Counted from the first letter of the stretch, positions 34,342-43,156 are shown. The stretch: DNA of 43,315 nt from Clostridiales bacterium (GCA_012523185.1 JAAYIY010000011.1:1-43315); one strand, 5' to 3'. The notes: generated from the sequence alone by a model not told the origin. Numbers and translations are program-made.

Positions 34342-35562
34342 ATGAAACGCTTCGGCCTGCTCGGCGAAAAGCTTTCGCACAGCTATTCGCCGCAAATCCA
34401 CGCGTTGCTCGGAAATTATGAATACAAGCTTTACGAAAAGAAAAAAGACGAGCTTGAAGGCTTTTTTAAAGATTTTCAGCTTGACGGCATAAATGTAACG
34501 ATTCCGCACAAAAGAGATGTCATTCCCTTTTGCGGCGTGATATCAGACACGGCCGGGAGAATAGGCAGCGTCAACACAATAGTCAGGCGCGGCGGAAGGC
34601 TTGAGGGGCACAACACTGATTACTACGGCTTTTCACAGATGCTGTTAAGGTGCGGCGCAAAGGTCAGCGGCGCAAAAGTCGTCATTCTCGGAAGCGGCGG
34701 CTCGGCGCTGACTGTCAGCGCCGTGGCGTCGGATCTCGGCGCGGCGGAAATCGTCGTCGTATCCAGAAAAGGCAAAAACAATTACGAAAACATAAGAAAT
34801 CACGCAAACGCCGATATAATTGTCAACACGACACCTGTCGGAATGCACCCGAACAACGGCGCCGCCCCTGTTTCGCTCGCCCTTTTTCCGCGCTGCCGCG
34901 CCGTGCTCGACCTCATTTATAATCCGGAGCGGACAAGCTTGCTGCTTGAGGCAGAGGAGCTTGAAATCCCTCACACAGGCGGTCTGACGATGCTTGTCGC
35001 GCAGGCGTTTAAAAGCGCGCGGCTTTTTGTCGGCGGGGACAACATTGACGAGGATATTTGCGGCATAACAAAAAAACTTCGCAGCCAAATGGGGAATATT
35101 GTTCTTATAGGAATGCCCGGATGCGGCAAAAGCACAGTGGGCAAAATCGTGGCGGAAATGACGGGCAAGGCTTTTGTCGATTCCGACGAGGAGATAGAAA
35201 AAAAAGAGCGCGCCTCCGTGACGGAAATTATAAACGTCAAGGGTGAGGAATATTTCCGAAACGCCGAAACCTTGGTGTTGGCTCATCTTGAGAAAATGAG
35301 CGGGGCAGTCATAGCGACAGGCGGCGGATGTGTCACAAAAAAAGAAAACTATCCCCTCCTTCGCCGAAACGGTACGATTGTGTGGCTGCGGCGCGACTTA
35401 AACCTTCTTGCGCGCACAGGCAGGCCGCTGTCGCAAAGAGACGGCGCGGCGGCTCTTTATGAAAGCCGCAAAGAGCTTTACGAAAGCTTTGCGGACTTTG
35501 TTGTGGACAACAACGGCGATGTGATAACAACGGCAAAAAAAATAACGGAGATATTTGAATGA
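34342..35562 (+). CDS. aroE-aroK: Shikimate dehydrogenase-shikimate kinase fusion
   Basis: Two shikimate steps lie in one 406-residue polypeptide. Residues 1-245 are AroE: the shikimate-binding LSHSYSP, the catalytic-type K57 in IPHK, GHNTDYYGF, and the NADP loop ILGSGGSALT. From about 251 it is AroK: the ATP loop GMPGCGKST at 257-265, DSDEEIE, FRNAE, ATGGGCV and RTGRPL. No stop or frameshift lies at the join, so the fusion is real in this sequence. AAAGGATG precedes the ATG. The stop overlaps aroQ by four bases. Confidence 0.96.
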   Translation: MKRFGLLGEKLSHSYSPQIHALLGNYEYKLYEKKKDELEGFFKDFQLDGINVTIPHKRDVIPFCGVISDTAGRIGSVNTIVRRGGRLEGHNTDYYGFSQMLLRCGAKVSGAKVVILGSGGSALTVSAVASDLGAAEIVVVSRKGKNNYENIRNHANADIIVNTTPVGMHPNNGAAPVSLALFPRCRAVLDLIYNPERTSLLLEAEELEIPHTGGLTMLVAQAFKSARLFVGGDNIDEDICGITKKLRSQMGNIVLIGMPGCGKSTVGKIVAEMTGKAFVDSDEEIEKKERASVTEIINVKGEEYFRNAETLVLAHLEKMSGAVIATGGGCVTKKENYPLLRRNGTIVWLRRDLNLLARTGRPLSQRDGAAALYESRKELYESFADFVVDNNGDVITTAKKITEIFE

Positions 35563-35996
35563 AGATTTTTTTTATAAACGGTCCGAACATTAACATGCTC
35601 GGAATCAGGGAGCCGGAGATTTACGGCGGCGGGTCATATCGCGAGCTGGTGTCCTTTATTGAAAAGACCTGCGCCGCCGAAGGCGCCGAGTGCGATATAT
35701 TTCAGTCAAATTGCGAGGGCGCGATTGTTGACAAGATTCAGCAGGCATACAAAAACGCAGACGCTATAGTGATTAATCCGGCGGCATATACGCACACAAG
35801 CGTCGCGATTCTTGACGCCCTTAAAGCCGTCGCGCTCCCGACTGTCGAGGTGCATCTTTCAGACGTAAAAAATCGAGAGAGCTTCAGGCGTGTCTCATAC
35901 ACCGGTCAGGCATGTGAAAAGACCATAACAGGACTTGGCTTTGAAGGGTACAGACAAGCTGTTTTGTATCTTAAGGAGCTGATTTGCGGAGCATGA
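35559..35996 (+). CDS. aroQ: Type II 3-dehydroquinate dehydratase
   Basis: It dehydrates 3-dehydroquinate to 3-dehydroshikimate. The 145-residue protein forms dodecamers in its family. The family signature NGPNINMLGIREPEIYG (catalytic Y22), NPAAYTHTSVAI and the active-site His in VEVHLS are intact. It is the last gene of the aromatic operon, and the ATG overlaps the aroEK stop. No clear terminator follows it. Confidence 0.96.
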   Translation: MKIFFINGPNINMLGIREPEIYGGGSYRELVSFIEKTCAAEGAECDIFQSNCEGAIVDKIQQAYKNADAIVINPAAYTHTSVAILDALKAVALPTVEVHLSDVKNRESFRRVSYTGQACEKTITGLGFEGYRQAVLYLKELICGA

Positions 35997-36059
35997 ACAG
36001 AAGTCCGCGGCGTCACGCGGAGCTGAACTGTGTTATGGACAATCCGCGCATAAAAAATG

Positions 36060-36090
36060 TTGTAACAAACGTAGCTTTGCTGAATATAAT
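36060..36090 (+). promoter_or_regulatory. Possible promoter of the secreted protein gene
   Basis: TTGTAA at 36060-36065 and TATAAT at 36085-36090 are 19 bases apart, longer than ideal. The -10 box is perfect and lies in an AT-rich stretch after the aro operon. Confidence 0.4.
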
Positions 36091-36148
36091 ATATAGTGCG
36101 CGCCGTAGCAAACAACAAAATTTTTACCTTCGATAAAAAAGAAGGAAC

Positions 36149-36907
36149 TTGAAGTTAAACGGATTAACAATTCGGTTCCCAAAACTTTTATCGGAGGTGT
36201 CTTCTATAAAAAGGATTATTTCTTTTATTGCGGCGGTTGTAATGCTCTGTTCAATAAGCTTTGCGGTCGGCGGCGCCGGCGCGATGGAAATTGAGGTCGG
36301 GACGGTTGATGAAAACCCTTTTATGCCGTCCATAAGATATGCCGGAACAGCAGTTTTTCGGATTATCTGCGACTCTTTCCGCCAAATTGAAACGGTTTAT
36401 TACAGGTTCGGACAGCTTTTCAGCTTTCTTTACGGCGCCGAAAACAGGTCTGTCGAGATTATAAGCTTTGAATGGCGGGACGAGGCGCCCTTGCTTGCCG
36501 CGGAGGATTCACGCGCTTTTGCCTGCTCGATGGCGCTTGATAAAGACATTAACTTTTTGAGACTGTCTTCAGACATAACTTCATGGTATGAATACAGCTC
36601 GGACGGCGCGTTGTGGCAAGAGGTCAAAACAAACGACTATTTCACTTTTGTGCGCAACAAGCTTTGTCAGGGACATATTTTTAACGATTCCGATAATTCT
36701 GTCAAGTATAATTACTACGGGCGGAATTTGATTATACCGGCGGGCACAAGGTTTGTTATGTGCGTTACGGGGGACGCCTCGGAAAGTGTCGCGAGCGTAT
36801 ATGACCTTGACGAGGGCGCGGTATACTACATACGCCTTTGCATGTACGCGCGAACCTTCGGGGCGCACACGCTGTATAAGTCGGAGCCGTTAAAATGTGT
36901 CAGGTAA
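36149..36907 (+). CDS. Secreted protein of unknown function
   Basis: I do not recognise this family. The reading frame open from TTG at 36149 gives 252 residues, but the true start is probably later. The N-terminal IKRIISFIAAVVMLCSISFA followed by GGAGA is a signal peptide, so the mature protein is exported. The best ribosome site, GGAGG at 36193-36197, sits 8 bases before an ATA codon at 36206 that would place a Lys-Arg at the start of the signal peptide. The GTG at 36197 overlaps that site, and the TTG at 36149 has GAAGGAA only 1-2 bases away. The mature part has many aromatic residues and a beta-rich look, with no Cys-rich or catalytic motif. Confidence 0.6.
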   Translation: MKLNGLTIRFPKLLSEVSSIKRIISFIAAVVMLCSISFAVGGAGAMEIEVGTVDENPFMPSIRYAGTAVFRIICDSFRQIETVYYRFGQLFSFLYGAENRSVEIISFEWRDEAPLLAAEDSRAFACSMALDKDINFLRLSSDITSWYEYSSDGALWQEVKTNDYFTFVRNKLCQGHIFNDSDNSVKYNYYGRNLIIPAGTRFVMCVTGDASESVASVYDLDEGAVYYIRLCMYARTFGAHTLYKSEPLKCVR

Positions 36908-36970
36908 GCGGCGCGGTGTTATGAGGTCGTTTAAAAAACAAAACCGCGGGCACTTTGTCCGAGGCGGCGT

Positions 36971-36999
36971 TTGACAGCGCTTTTGAATGCTGATATAAT
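36971..36999 (+). promoter_or_regulatory. Consensus promoter of the flavin reductase-like gene
   Basis: TTGACA at 36971-36976 and TATAAT at 36994-36999 are 17 bases apart, with TGA before the -10 box. Both hexamers match consensus fully. The 5' leader to the ATG is about 75 bases, with no obvious riboswitch fold seen by eye. Confidence 0.92.
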
Positions 37000-37080
37000 G
37001 TTGCAAAACGATTGTGTCAAATGTATCAAACACGGCGAAAACGGCGCGCGCCGTGCTAATCTTTAAACAAGGGGCATGAG

Positions 37081-37584
37081 ATGAAATTTAACGAAAAAAA
37101 CATACGCGAGCTGAACAAAAGCCCGATTAAGCTTATTGCGGACGAGTGGGCGCTGCTCAGCGCGGGAAAATGCGGAGCATGGAACACAATGACCATAAGC
37201 TGGGGCGGAATCGGCGAGCTTTGGGGAAAGGACGCGGCTTTTGTCTTTGTCCGTCCGCAGCGCTACACGAGGGAATTTATCGAAAGCTCCGATATGTTTT
37301 CTTTAAGCTTTTTCGGCGGCAAATACAAAGACGAGCTGTCTCTTTGCGGCAGCAAGAGCGGCAGGGACACAGACAAGTCTTTGCTCACGGGGCTGACGCC
37401 CGTTTTTGACAACGGAGCGGTGTATATACGGCAGGCGGAGCTTGTCCTTGTTTGCCGCAAGATGGCCTTTTTTGATCTTGAACCAAAGGGGTTTACAGAT
37501 AAAAAGATCGAAAACAATTACAGTAACGGCGATTATCACCGCATGTATGTGGGCGAGATTGTTAAAACGCTCGAAAAAAGTTAA
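37081..37584 (+). CDS. Flavin reductase-like (FMN-binding split barrel) protein
   Basis: A 167-residue cytoplasmic protein with the flavoredoxin/flavin reductase fold. The segment WNTMTISWGGIGELWGKDAAFVFVRPQRYTREFIE contains the FMN-binding pattern of the family (NTMT, RPxRYT). It probably reduces flavin or acts as a small flavoprotein; the partner is not in the window. AAGGGG precedes the ATG. It is a single gene with a very strong promoter, so it is likely to be well expressed. Confidence 0.87.
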   Translation: MKFNEKNIRELNKSPIKLIADEWALLSAGKCGAWNTMTISWGGIGELWGKDAAFVFVRPQRYTREFIESSDMFSLSFFGGKYKDELSLCGSKSGRDTDKSLLTGLTPVFDNGAVYIRQAELVLVCRKMAFFDLEPKGFTDKKIENNYSNGDYHRMYVGEIVKTLEKS

Positions 37585-37613
37585 AAAACTGTTAAAAAAC
37601 CTTAAAAAAGGTG

Positions 37614-37642
37614 TTGACAATCCTGTTTGAATGTGATAACAT
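37614..37642 (+). promoter_or_regulatory. Promoter of the lone 5S rRNA gene
   Basis: TTGACA at 37614-37619 is followed after 17 bases by TAACAT at 37637-37642, with TGA directly before it. It lies about 33 bases before the 5S sequence. Confidence 0.75.
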
Positions 37643-37675
37643 AGCTTCACATTTCAAAGACGCATTGCGTCTTTA

Positions 37676-37792
<117 letters not shown>

Positions 37793-37802
37793 TTTTGAAT
37801 TC

Positions 37803-37829
37803 GGCCGCCCAATAGGGCGGTTGTTTTCA
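37803..37829 (+). terminator. Intrinsic terminator after 5S rRNA
   Basis: CCGCCC (37805-37810) pairs with GGGCGG (37815-37820) around AATA, extended by two G-T pairs, then TTGTTTTC. It follows the 5S gene by 11 bases. Confidence 0.85.
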
Positions 37830-37881
37830 TTTTCAGGGGCGTTTTTCGCGCTGCGCAAGTGGCGGCGCGGGAAGCGCCCGT

Positions 37882-39249
37882 TTACTTTCCGACGCAGAAC
37901 GACGCGAACACCTCGTTGATTACGGCGTCGCCCGCCTTTTCTCCCGTCAGCTCAAGCAGCGCGCCGATGCAGGCGTCAGCGCAAACGCCGACAGCGTCAA
38001 GCGTCATGCCCGATTCGACGGCGGCAATCGCCTCGTCAATATAGCCGACTGCGCGCCGACAGCAGCCGCGCTGCCGCTCCGTCGCGAGCATTGCCGACGA
38101 CGGGTCAAAATTGTCGGTGCCGAGCGCATGCTCGACGGCCTCTTGAAGCTCCTCAAGCCCATCGCCTGTCGCGGCGGAAATCTCGACTGTCTTTTCTATA
38201 TATGAAGATATCAAAGAGACGTCAAGCCTTTGACCGATGTCGGTTTTGTTTATAACAGCAATCGACGTCCTTTTCGAGCAGAAATCCAGCAGCTCCAAAT
38301 CTCCGTCAGTCAGCTCCTCCGAGCCGTCAAAAACGGCGATTATTAATGACGCGCGCTCTTGCTTTTTGCGGGCGAACCCTATGCCGACGCTCTCCACGGG
38401 ATCGTCGGTGTCATGAATCCCGGCAGTGTCGGAGAGGCGCAGAACAACGTTGCCGACACGCACAGTCTCCTCGATTACATCGCGCGTTGTGCCGGCGTAG
38501 GGCGTGACGATTGAACGCTCATAGCCTGTCAAAAGGTTCATCAAAGCGGATTTTCCGACGTTTGGGCGTCCGGCTATCGCGGCGGGAACTCCCTCGGTTA
38601 TCGCCTGACCGGAGTCAAAGCGCGACAGCAGCCCTTCAAGCATCTTTTTTGTCTTTGAAAAAACCTCCATGAGCCGCTCGCCGCTTATGTCGTCTATGTC
38701 GTCGTCGGGGTAATCGACCCACGCCGCAATATTAGCGGCGACGGCGATTATTTCTTTTGCCGCGGCATTGATTTCGCGGCTTAACGCTCCGTCAAGCGCG
38801 TTTTGCGCCGCCCGCGCCGCCTGCTCGTTTTGCGCGTGAATCATGGACATGACCGCCTCGGCGCCGGACAAATCAAGCTTGCCGTTTAAAAACGCGCGCT
38901 TTGTGAATTCGCCTGCTTCCGCGGGGCGGGCACCGGCTGAAAAGACAGTCTCAAGCGCTTTCTGCATAACAAAAAGACCGCCGTGCAGCGATATCTCGGC
39001 GACATCCTCGCCTGTGTAGCTGTGCGGCGCCCTGAAAACAAGGCATATTGCCTCGCCTATATCCTTGCCCTCGTTGGCGACCCTGCCGAAATATGCCCTG
39101 TATCCGGCGGAGCGGGACAAAGAGGCGCCGCTGACGGGGGAAAACACCTTTTCGGCAATCGTCAGAGCGTTTTCGCCCGATATTCTTATTATCCCGATGC
39201 CTCCCGCCGCTTGCGGCGTGGCTATCGCGGCTATAGTCCGACCGTCCAT
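37882..39249 (-). CDS. mnmE: tRNA modification GTPase MnmE
   Basis: With MnmG it modifies U34 of certain tRNAs at position 5 (cmnm5U). The 455-residue protein starts with DGRTIAAIATPQAAGGIGIIR (formyl-THF-binding domain), has the P-loop GRPNVGKS in a G domain inserted within the helical domain, the loop GTTRD, the DTAG motif, NKTD, and the C-terminal FCVGK with the catalytic Cys. MnmG is not in the window. AGGAGCGAC precedes the ATG. It converges on the 5S rRNA gene. Confidence 0.96.
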   Translation of the reverse strand: MDGRTIAAIATPQAAGGIGIIRISGENALTIAEKVFSPVSGASLSRSAGYRAYFGRVANEGKDIGEAICLVFRAPHSYTGEDVAEISLHGGLFVMQKALETVFSAGARPAEAGEFTKRAFLNGKLDLSGAEAVMSMIHAQNEQAARAAQNALDGALSREINAAAKEIIAVAANIAAWVDYPDDDIDDISGERLMEVFSKTKKMLEGLLSRFDSGQAITEGVPAAIAGRPNVGKSALMNLLTGYERSIVTPYAGTTRDVIEETVRVGNVVLRLSDTAGIHDTDDPVESVGIGFARKKQERASLIIAVFDGSEELTDGDLELLDFCSKRTSIAVINKTDIGQRLDVSLISSYIEKTVEISAATGDGLEELQEAVEHALGTDNFDPSSAMLATERQRGCCRRAVGYIDEAIAAVESGMTLDAVGVCADACIGALLELTGEKAGDAVINEVFASFCVGK

Positions 39250-39295
39250 ACGTCGCTCCTTAATGTGATATTCAAGGCTTTTTTGCCGCTGTCGA

Positions 39296-39904
39296 TCAGT
39301 TAAAAAGCTCCATAGCCTTTTCTGTTTCTCCGCTGACTAAAAGCTTCACCGCCTCGCAAGCCTTGTCCGTGGCTTCGCGCAAAAGAGCAAGGTCGTCCTT
39401 TGTAAAAGCAGACAGCACCCAGTCCATCAGCTCCCATTCGGGATTTGGCTTTGAGCCGATTCCGAGCTTTACGCGCGGGAAGGCGTCGCTGTTAAGGTGG
39501 GAAATGATGCTCTTTATCCCGTTATGCCCGCCGTCGCTCCCCTTTCGCCTTATGCGCAGCTTGCCGCAGGGCAAGGAGATGTCGTCAAAAACAACTATAA
39601 TCTTTTCCGGCGGAATCTTGTAAAATGAGGCGGCGTCCCTGACGGCCTCGCCGCTGTTGTTCATAAATGTCTGAGGCTTTAAAAGCAAACAGCGATGACC
39701 GCCCAGGCACGCCTCGCCAAGCAGCGATTTGAACCTGAGGCGGTTTATTCTCACGTTTTCATTCATTGATAAAAGGTCAAGACACATAAACCCGGCATTA
39801 TGCCTCGTAAACTCATATTTTCTGCCGGGATTGCCAAGGCCGACAATAAGGAATTCCGGCGACTTCGACTCTGTCGTCCTGCCGATTACCCATCTTTTTA
39901 ACAT
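39296..39904 (-). CDS. pth: Peptidyl-tRNA hydrolase
   Basis: It releases peptides from stalled peptidyl-tRNA. The core motif IVGLGNPGRKYEFTRHNAGF holds the catalytic-type H35 and N25; KPQTFMNNSG, FDDISLPCGKLRIRRKGSDGGHNG and GIG follow. The 202 residues include about 16 extra at the N-terminus compared with the E. coli enzyme. The start is ATG at 39904 with a GGAG site. In many Firmicutes pth lies close to glmU; here two lipoprotein genes stand between them. Confidence 0.96.
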   Translation of the reverse strand: MLKRWVIGRTTESKSPEFLIVGLGNPGRKYEFTRHNAGFMCLDLLSMNENVRINRLRFKSLLGEACLGGHRCLLLKPQTFMNNSGEAVRDAASFYKIPPEKIIVVFDDISLPCGKLRIRRKGSDGGHNGIKSIISHLNSDAFPRVKLGIGSKPNPEWELMDWVLSAFTKDDLALLREATDKACEAVKLLVSGETEKAMELFN

Positions 39905-39958
39905 CAGGTGATATCTCCGATATATTTTTTAAATTTGTGTCAGATAAAGGCTCGAACG

Positions 39959-40957
39959 CTATTTTATTTCGGAATACTGCTTGACAACGGCATCGTTGTC
40001 GTTGCCCGGAGTCCTTGAGTAAACAAGCGATGCGCCCATCCCTTTTATAATGGATATTACGGCTGATTCCGACAGGCTGTTGTTTCCCACAAGAACATTA
40101 AAGAAGATGCGGCGGTCTGACTTGTCGTTTGCCGGAAAACCCATTTCTCCGGCGCTGTTCGGCGCGACATACACTGACTTTGTGCCGTTTTCCGCCAGCT
40201 TAAGACCGTAAACCGTGAGGTTGCTCCCCGTGGTGTTTTTAAAGTCAACGGCAATTGTGTATGTACTCCATCCGGACGGGTCGCTTTTAAGGGATCTCTC
40301 CGCGTCAATCGGAAGCCCAAAATCGGCCAGTGTGCCGCTTGAAGCAAAGTATGCCGCTTTGTCGGTTGCGTCAAGGAATGTGAATGACGCCGATATCTCC
40401 GACACAGGCACATATGCCGTCGTCGAGGTTGTCGTCGTTTCTTTTTTTGTCGTGGTTTCCTTCGCGGGCGCGTCTGTCTTTGACGTGACTGTGTTTGAAG
40501 CAGCTGTCTTTGATGCCGAATCCGCGAGCGTCGTCGTTTTTGTGCCGCTCGCCCCGCCGTTGCTTGCCGTTGTGCCGGGTATCACTCCGCCGTGAGAAGT
40601 GCCCGCCCCCGGGGCTGTCGTGCCGGCAACCGTCTTTGCGGGGGAGTCGGCGTCGGTCTTGTCCCCCTTGGAGGTCTTTGCCGCCTTTGCCGTCTTGCTG
40701 TTTTTCTCGACAGCCTCCTCTATATCGTCGACATAATACTCCGTCACGACATATTCGCTGCCTGATTCGTCGACAGCGGTGACGACGACTTTATATGACA
40801 CTTTTGTTTCGCCGTGTTCGTCCGTAATGACAAGGGTTTCAATTTCGTCGTCCGCCGCGCCCCTGTTGCAGCCGAATACAGCCGCAATCACACACAGCAC
40901 AAGCAGCGCGGCGGCAAACCGCGTTGTGACAGTTTCAAGATTTTTCAATCGTTTCAC
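39959..40957 (-). CDS. Lipoprotein with Thr-rich linker, unknown function
   Basis: A 332-residue exported lipoprotein: the signal peptide ends in the lipobox AVFGC with C30. Residues 85-180 are a low-complexity Thr/Ala/Lys linker (TTTKKETTTTSTT). The C-terminal 140 residues form a beta-rich domain of unknown role. That domain is related to the downstream half of the neighbouring lipoprotein: both have an asparagine-rich strand followed by a G-L motif, F-N/F-D at the same place, and I-x-x-M/A-R/K-G-M-G. The start is GTG at 40957; its ribosome site is weak. It is 5 bases after the second lipoprotein gene. Confidence 0.82.
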   Translation of the reverse strand: MKRLKNLETVTTRFAAALLVLCVIAAVFGCNRGAADDEIETLVITDEHGETKVSYKVVVTAVDESGSEYVVTEYYVDDIEEAVEKNSKTAKAAKTSKGDKTDADSPAKTVAGTTAPGAGTSHGGVIPGTTASNGGASGTKTTTLADSASKTAASNTVTSKTDAPAKETTTKKETTTTSTTAYVPVSEISASFTFLDATDKAAYFASSGTLADFGLPIDAERSLKSDPSGWSTYTIAVDFKNTTGSNLTVYGLKLAENGTKSVYVAPNSAGEMGFPANDKSDRRIFFNVLVGNNSLSESAVISIIKGMGASLVYSRTPGNDNDAVVKQYSEIK

Positions 40958-40962
40958 TCTTT

Positions 40963-41514
40963 CTATTTGACTTTTATGTATTTAAGGCTTTCGCCGTCGG
41001 CATCCCGCAAGCTCCTGATATCTGTCGCTGCATCGACGTAAATTATCTTCAGCCCCATACCTCTCGCCATATCCAGAATATTTTCGTTTGTGTAATTGCC
41101 GCCGTCGGCAAACAAGTCGAACCAAACCTTGCGCGCACCCTCGCTTTTCGCGGAAATCTGGACGACGGCTCTCGGCATGGTGCTTATGAGCGTTTCTTTC
41201 CTGCCGTTATGCTTTATTTCAAGGCCGATAACTCTGATGTCGGAATTGCTTTTGTTAAAGACCTCGATACAAAGCTTTGCGCCCAAAAGAGCGTCGTAGG
41301 AGCGCAGGTGTTTGGCTTTTTCTTCGTCTGTAAAGTTAAAACCCTCAAGGAGATAATCATACTTTATTTGGTTTGTATAATATTTCGCAAAAAAATCAGA
41401 ATCGTTTAACTCGGCGCACCTTGCGCTTGTTCCGCCGCCGAAAAGACAGGCGGATGCCGTTAAAAGCAGCGACAAAACAAGCACAGCGCAAATTATTCTT
41501 AATGATGACTTCAA
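40963..41514 (-). CDS. Small lipoprotein, paralogue of its neighbour
   Basis: A 183-residue lipoprotein with signal peptide and lipobox TASAC (C23). The C-terminal region (IEVFNKSNSDIRVIGLEIKHNG through ARGMGLKIIYVD) matches the pattern of the next gene's C-terminal domain (VDFKNTTGSNLTVYGLKLAENG through IKGMGASLVYSR). It lacks the Thr-rich linker. Function unknown. The start is TTG at 41514 with AAGGA 8 bases upstream. It lies 22 bases after glmU in the same direction. Confidence 0.82.
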   Translation of the reverse strand: MKSSLRIICAVLVLSLLLTASACLFGGGTSARCAELNDSDFFAKYYTNQIKYDYLLEGFNFTDEEKAKHLRSYDALLGAKLCIEVFNKSNSDIRVIGLEIKHNGRKETLISTMPRAVVQISAKSEGARKVWFDLFADGGNYTNENILDMARGMGLKIIYVDAATDIRSLRDADGESLKYIKVK

Positions 41515-41536
41515 TTGTTTCTTCCTTTCCGGACAA

Positions 41537-42937
41537 TTACTTTCTGTAAGGCTTTTTTGATTTAACCCAGTCTTTTTTGTTTACCTGGCGTTCGCGCGCG
41601 ACGGCAAGAGAGTTTGCGGGAACATCCTCCGTTATTGTCGAACCGGCGGCGGTGTATGCGTTTTCACCCACTTTGACGGGAGCGACAAGGCTTGTGTCGC
41701 AGCCGATAAAGGCGCCGTCCTCAATAACTGTGCGGAATTTTTCCTTGCCTGAGTAGTTGACTGTGGCGCAGCCGCTGCCGATGTTGACGCCTGTGCCGAT
41801 ATCAGAGTCGCCAATGTATGACAAGTGCGATATTTTTGTGCCTTCGCCGATGCTTGAGTTTTTGACCTCGACAAAATTGCCTATGCGGGCGCCGGAGTCT
41901 ATCTTTGTGCCCGGTCTTATCCGCGCGAACGGACCCACCGCGGCGCCTGCCGAAATTTCCGCCTCGGAGCAGTGAGAGCTTGTTATAACCGCCTCGTCGC
42001 CTATCACGCAGCTTTCTATGCAGCTGTTTGAGCCGACGACACAGCCCCTGCCGATAACCGTTTTGCCCTTTATTGTCGTCCCGGGGAGGATTTCGGTGTC
42101 AGCGCCGATAACGACATCGGGACCTATTATCACCCCGTCGGCGAAAGGAACTGACACGCCGTTTTTCATGTGCGCCTCAAGCACCCGCATACGTGCCTTT
42201 TCGTTGAGGCGCATAAGCTGGAGCCTGTCGTTTGCTCCCAATACGGCGTCGCTGTTTTTAGAGTTGAATGTCGCGGCCCTTTGACCCATCGATTTCAATA
42301 TCTCGACCGCGTCTGTCAAATAATATTCCTTTGCCGCGTTAAGCCTGTATTTCGCGTCGGTTTTCAGCTTGTCAAGAGCAACCAGCAGCGCGCGGCACCC
42401 GAACCAGTATGCGCCGGAATTGACTTCTGTTATGTTTTTTTCGTTCTCGTCGGCGTCTTTTTCCTCAACTATTTTTTCAAAAATGCCGTCGGAATTCCTT
42501 TTTATCCTGCCGTAGCCCGTTGGGTTTTCCACGTTTGCCGAAATAACAGTGGCGGCGTTGCCGGAGCGCATGTGGTACTCGAAGGCAAGCTTTAATGTTT
42601 CGCCGTCGACCATCGGCGAGTCGCCGTTTAAAACGAGAACGTTTGAATAGCTGTTTGCCTCGATAAACGGCTGTGCCCGCATCACGGCGTGCCCTGTCCC
42701 GAGCCTCTCCTCCTGGACGACGGTTTGAACGCCGCTCGGCAAATGTCCGTTCAGGAGTTCGCGTCCGTGCCCCGTAACAACGCAGATATCGCTTTCGTCA
42801 AACCCGCAGTCAAGAGCGCAGTCGATGACCCAGTCAATCATCGGTTTGAAAAGCACCTCGGCAAGAACTTTTGGTTTTGAGCTTTTCATGCGCACTCCGT
42901 CGCCGGCGGCAAGAATAACCGTACAGTTTCCTTTCAC
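41537..42937 (-). CDS. glmU: Bifunctional GlcNAc-1-P uridyltransferase/GlcN-1-P acetyltransferase
   Basis: GlmU makes UDP-GlcNAc, the precursor of peptidoglycan and other wall polymers. The 466-residue protein begins with the uridyltransferase domain (ILAAGDGVRMKSSKPKVL, then LNGDSPMV). The C-terminal half is a left-handed beta-helix of hexapeptide repeats (VIGADTEILPGTTIKG) with the acetyltransferase motifs GNFVEVKN, SHLSYIGDSDIG and NYSG. The start is GTG at 42937 with GGGAGG 8 bases upstream; the longer reading to 42970 has no site. It probably heads a run through the two lipoproteins to pth. Confidence 0.96.
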   Translation of the reverse strand: MKGNCTVILAAGDGVRMKSSKPKVLAEVLFKPMIDWVIDCALDCGFDESDICVVTGHGRELLNGHLPSGVQTVVQEERLGTGHAVMRAQPFIEANSYSNVLVLNGDSPMVDGETLKLAFEYHMRSGNAATVISANVENPTGYGRIKRNSDGIFEKIVEEKDADENEKNITEVNSGAYWFGCRALLVALDKLKTDAKYRLNAAKEYYLTDAVEILKSMGQRAATFNSKNSDAVLGANDRLQLMRLNEKARMRVLEAHMKNGVSVPFADGVIIGPDVVIGADTEILPGTTIKGKTVIGRGCVVGSNSCIESCVIGDEAVITSSHCSEAEISAGAAVGPFARIRPGTKIDSGARIGNFVEVKNSSIGEGTKISHLSYIGDSDIGTGVNIGSGCATVNYSGKEKFRTVIEDGAFIGCDTSLVAPVKVGENAYTAAGSTITEDVPANSLAVARERQVNKKDWVKSKKPYRK

Positions 42938-43156
42938 TTTCAAAGCCTCCCTTTCAATAAAATAAATCAAGAATAATACCCAAAATAATTATGACAGATA
43001 ACAGACAAAAATTCAAGAGGAAATTATTCATTTTTTAACGCATTTTTTACACACTCCGCAATATATACAAAACCTTTTTTAAAACTTATTCAGTATTTAT
43101 AATAATAATGCATGGAAATTGTTGATTCATTATGATATAATAACCTTTGAGTGCTA
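42938..43156. other. Gene-free AT-rich stretch before the MITE
   Basis: This stretch is AT-rich with no coding signal. A TATAAT at 43136-43141 (+ strand) preceded by TGA could be a promoter facing right, towards a gene beyond the window, but no good -35 box is seen. The promoter of glmU should also lie here on the - strand; I cannot fix it with confidence. Confidence 0.5.

Noticed and set aside
36006-36020. CCGCG/CGCGG hairpin after aroQ as a terminator
   Set aside because: The stem has only five base pairs and no T tract follows.
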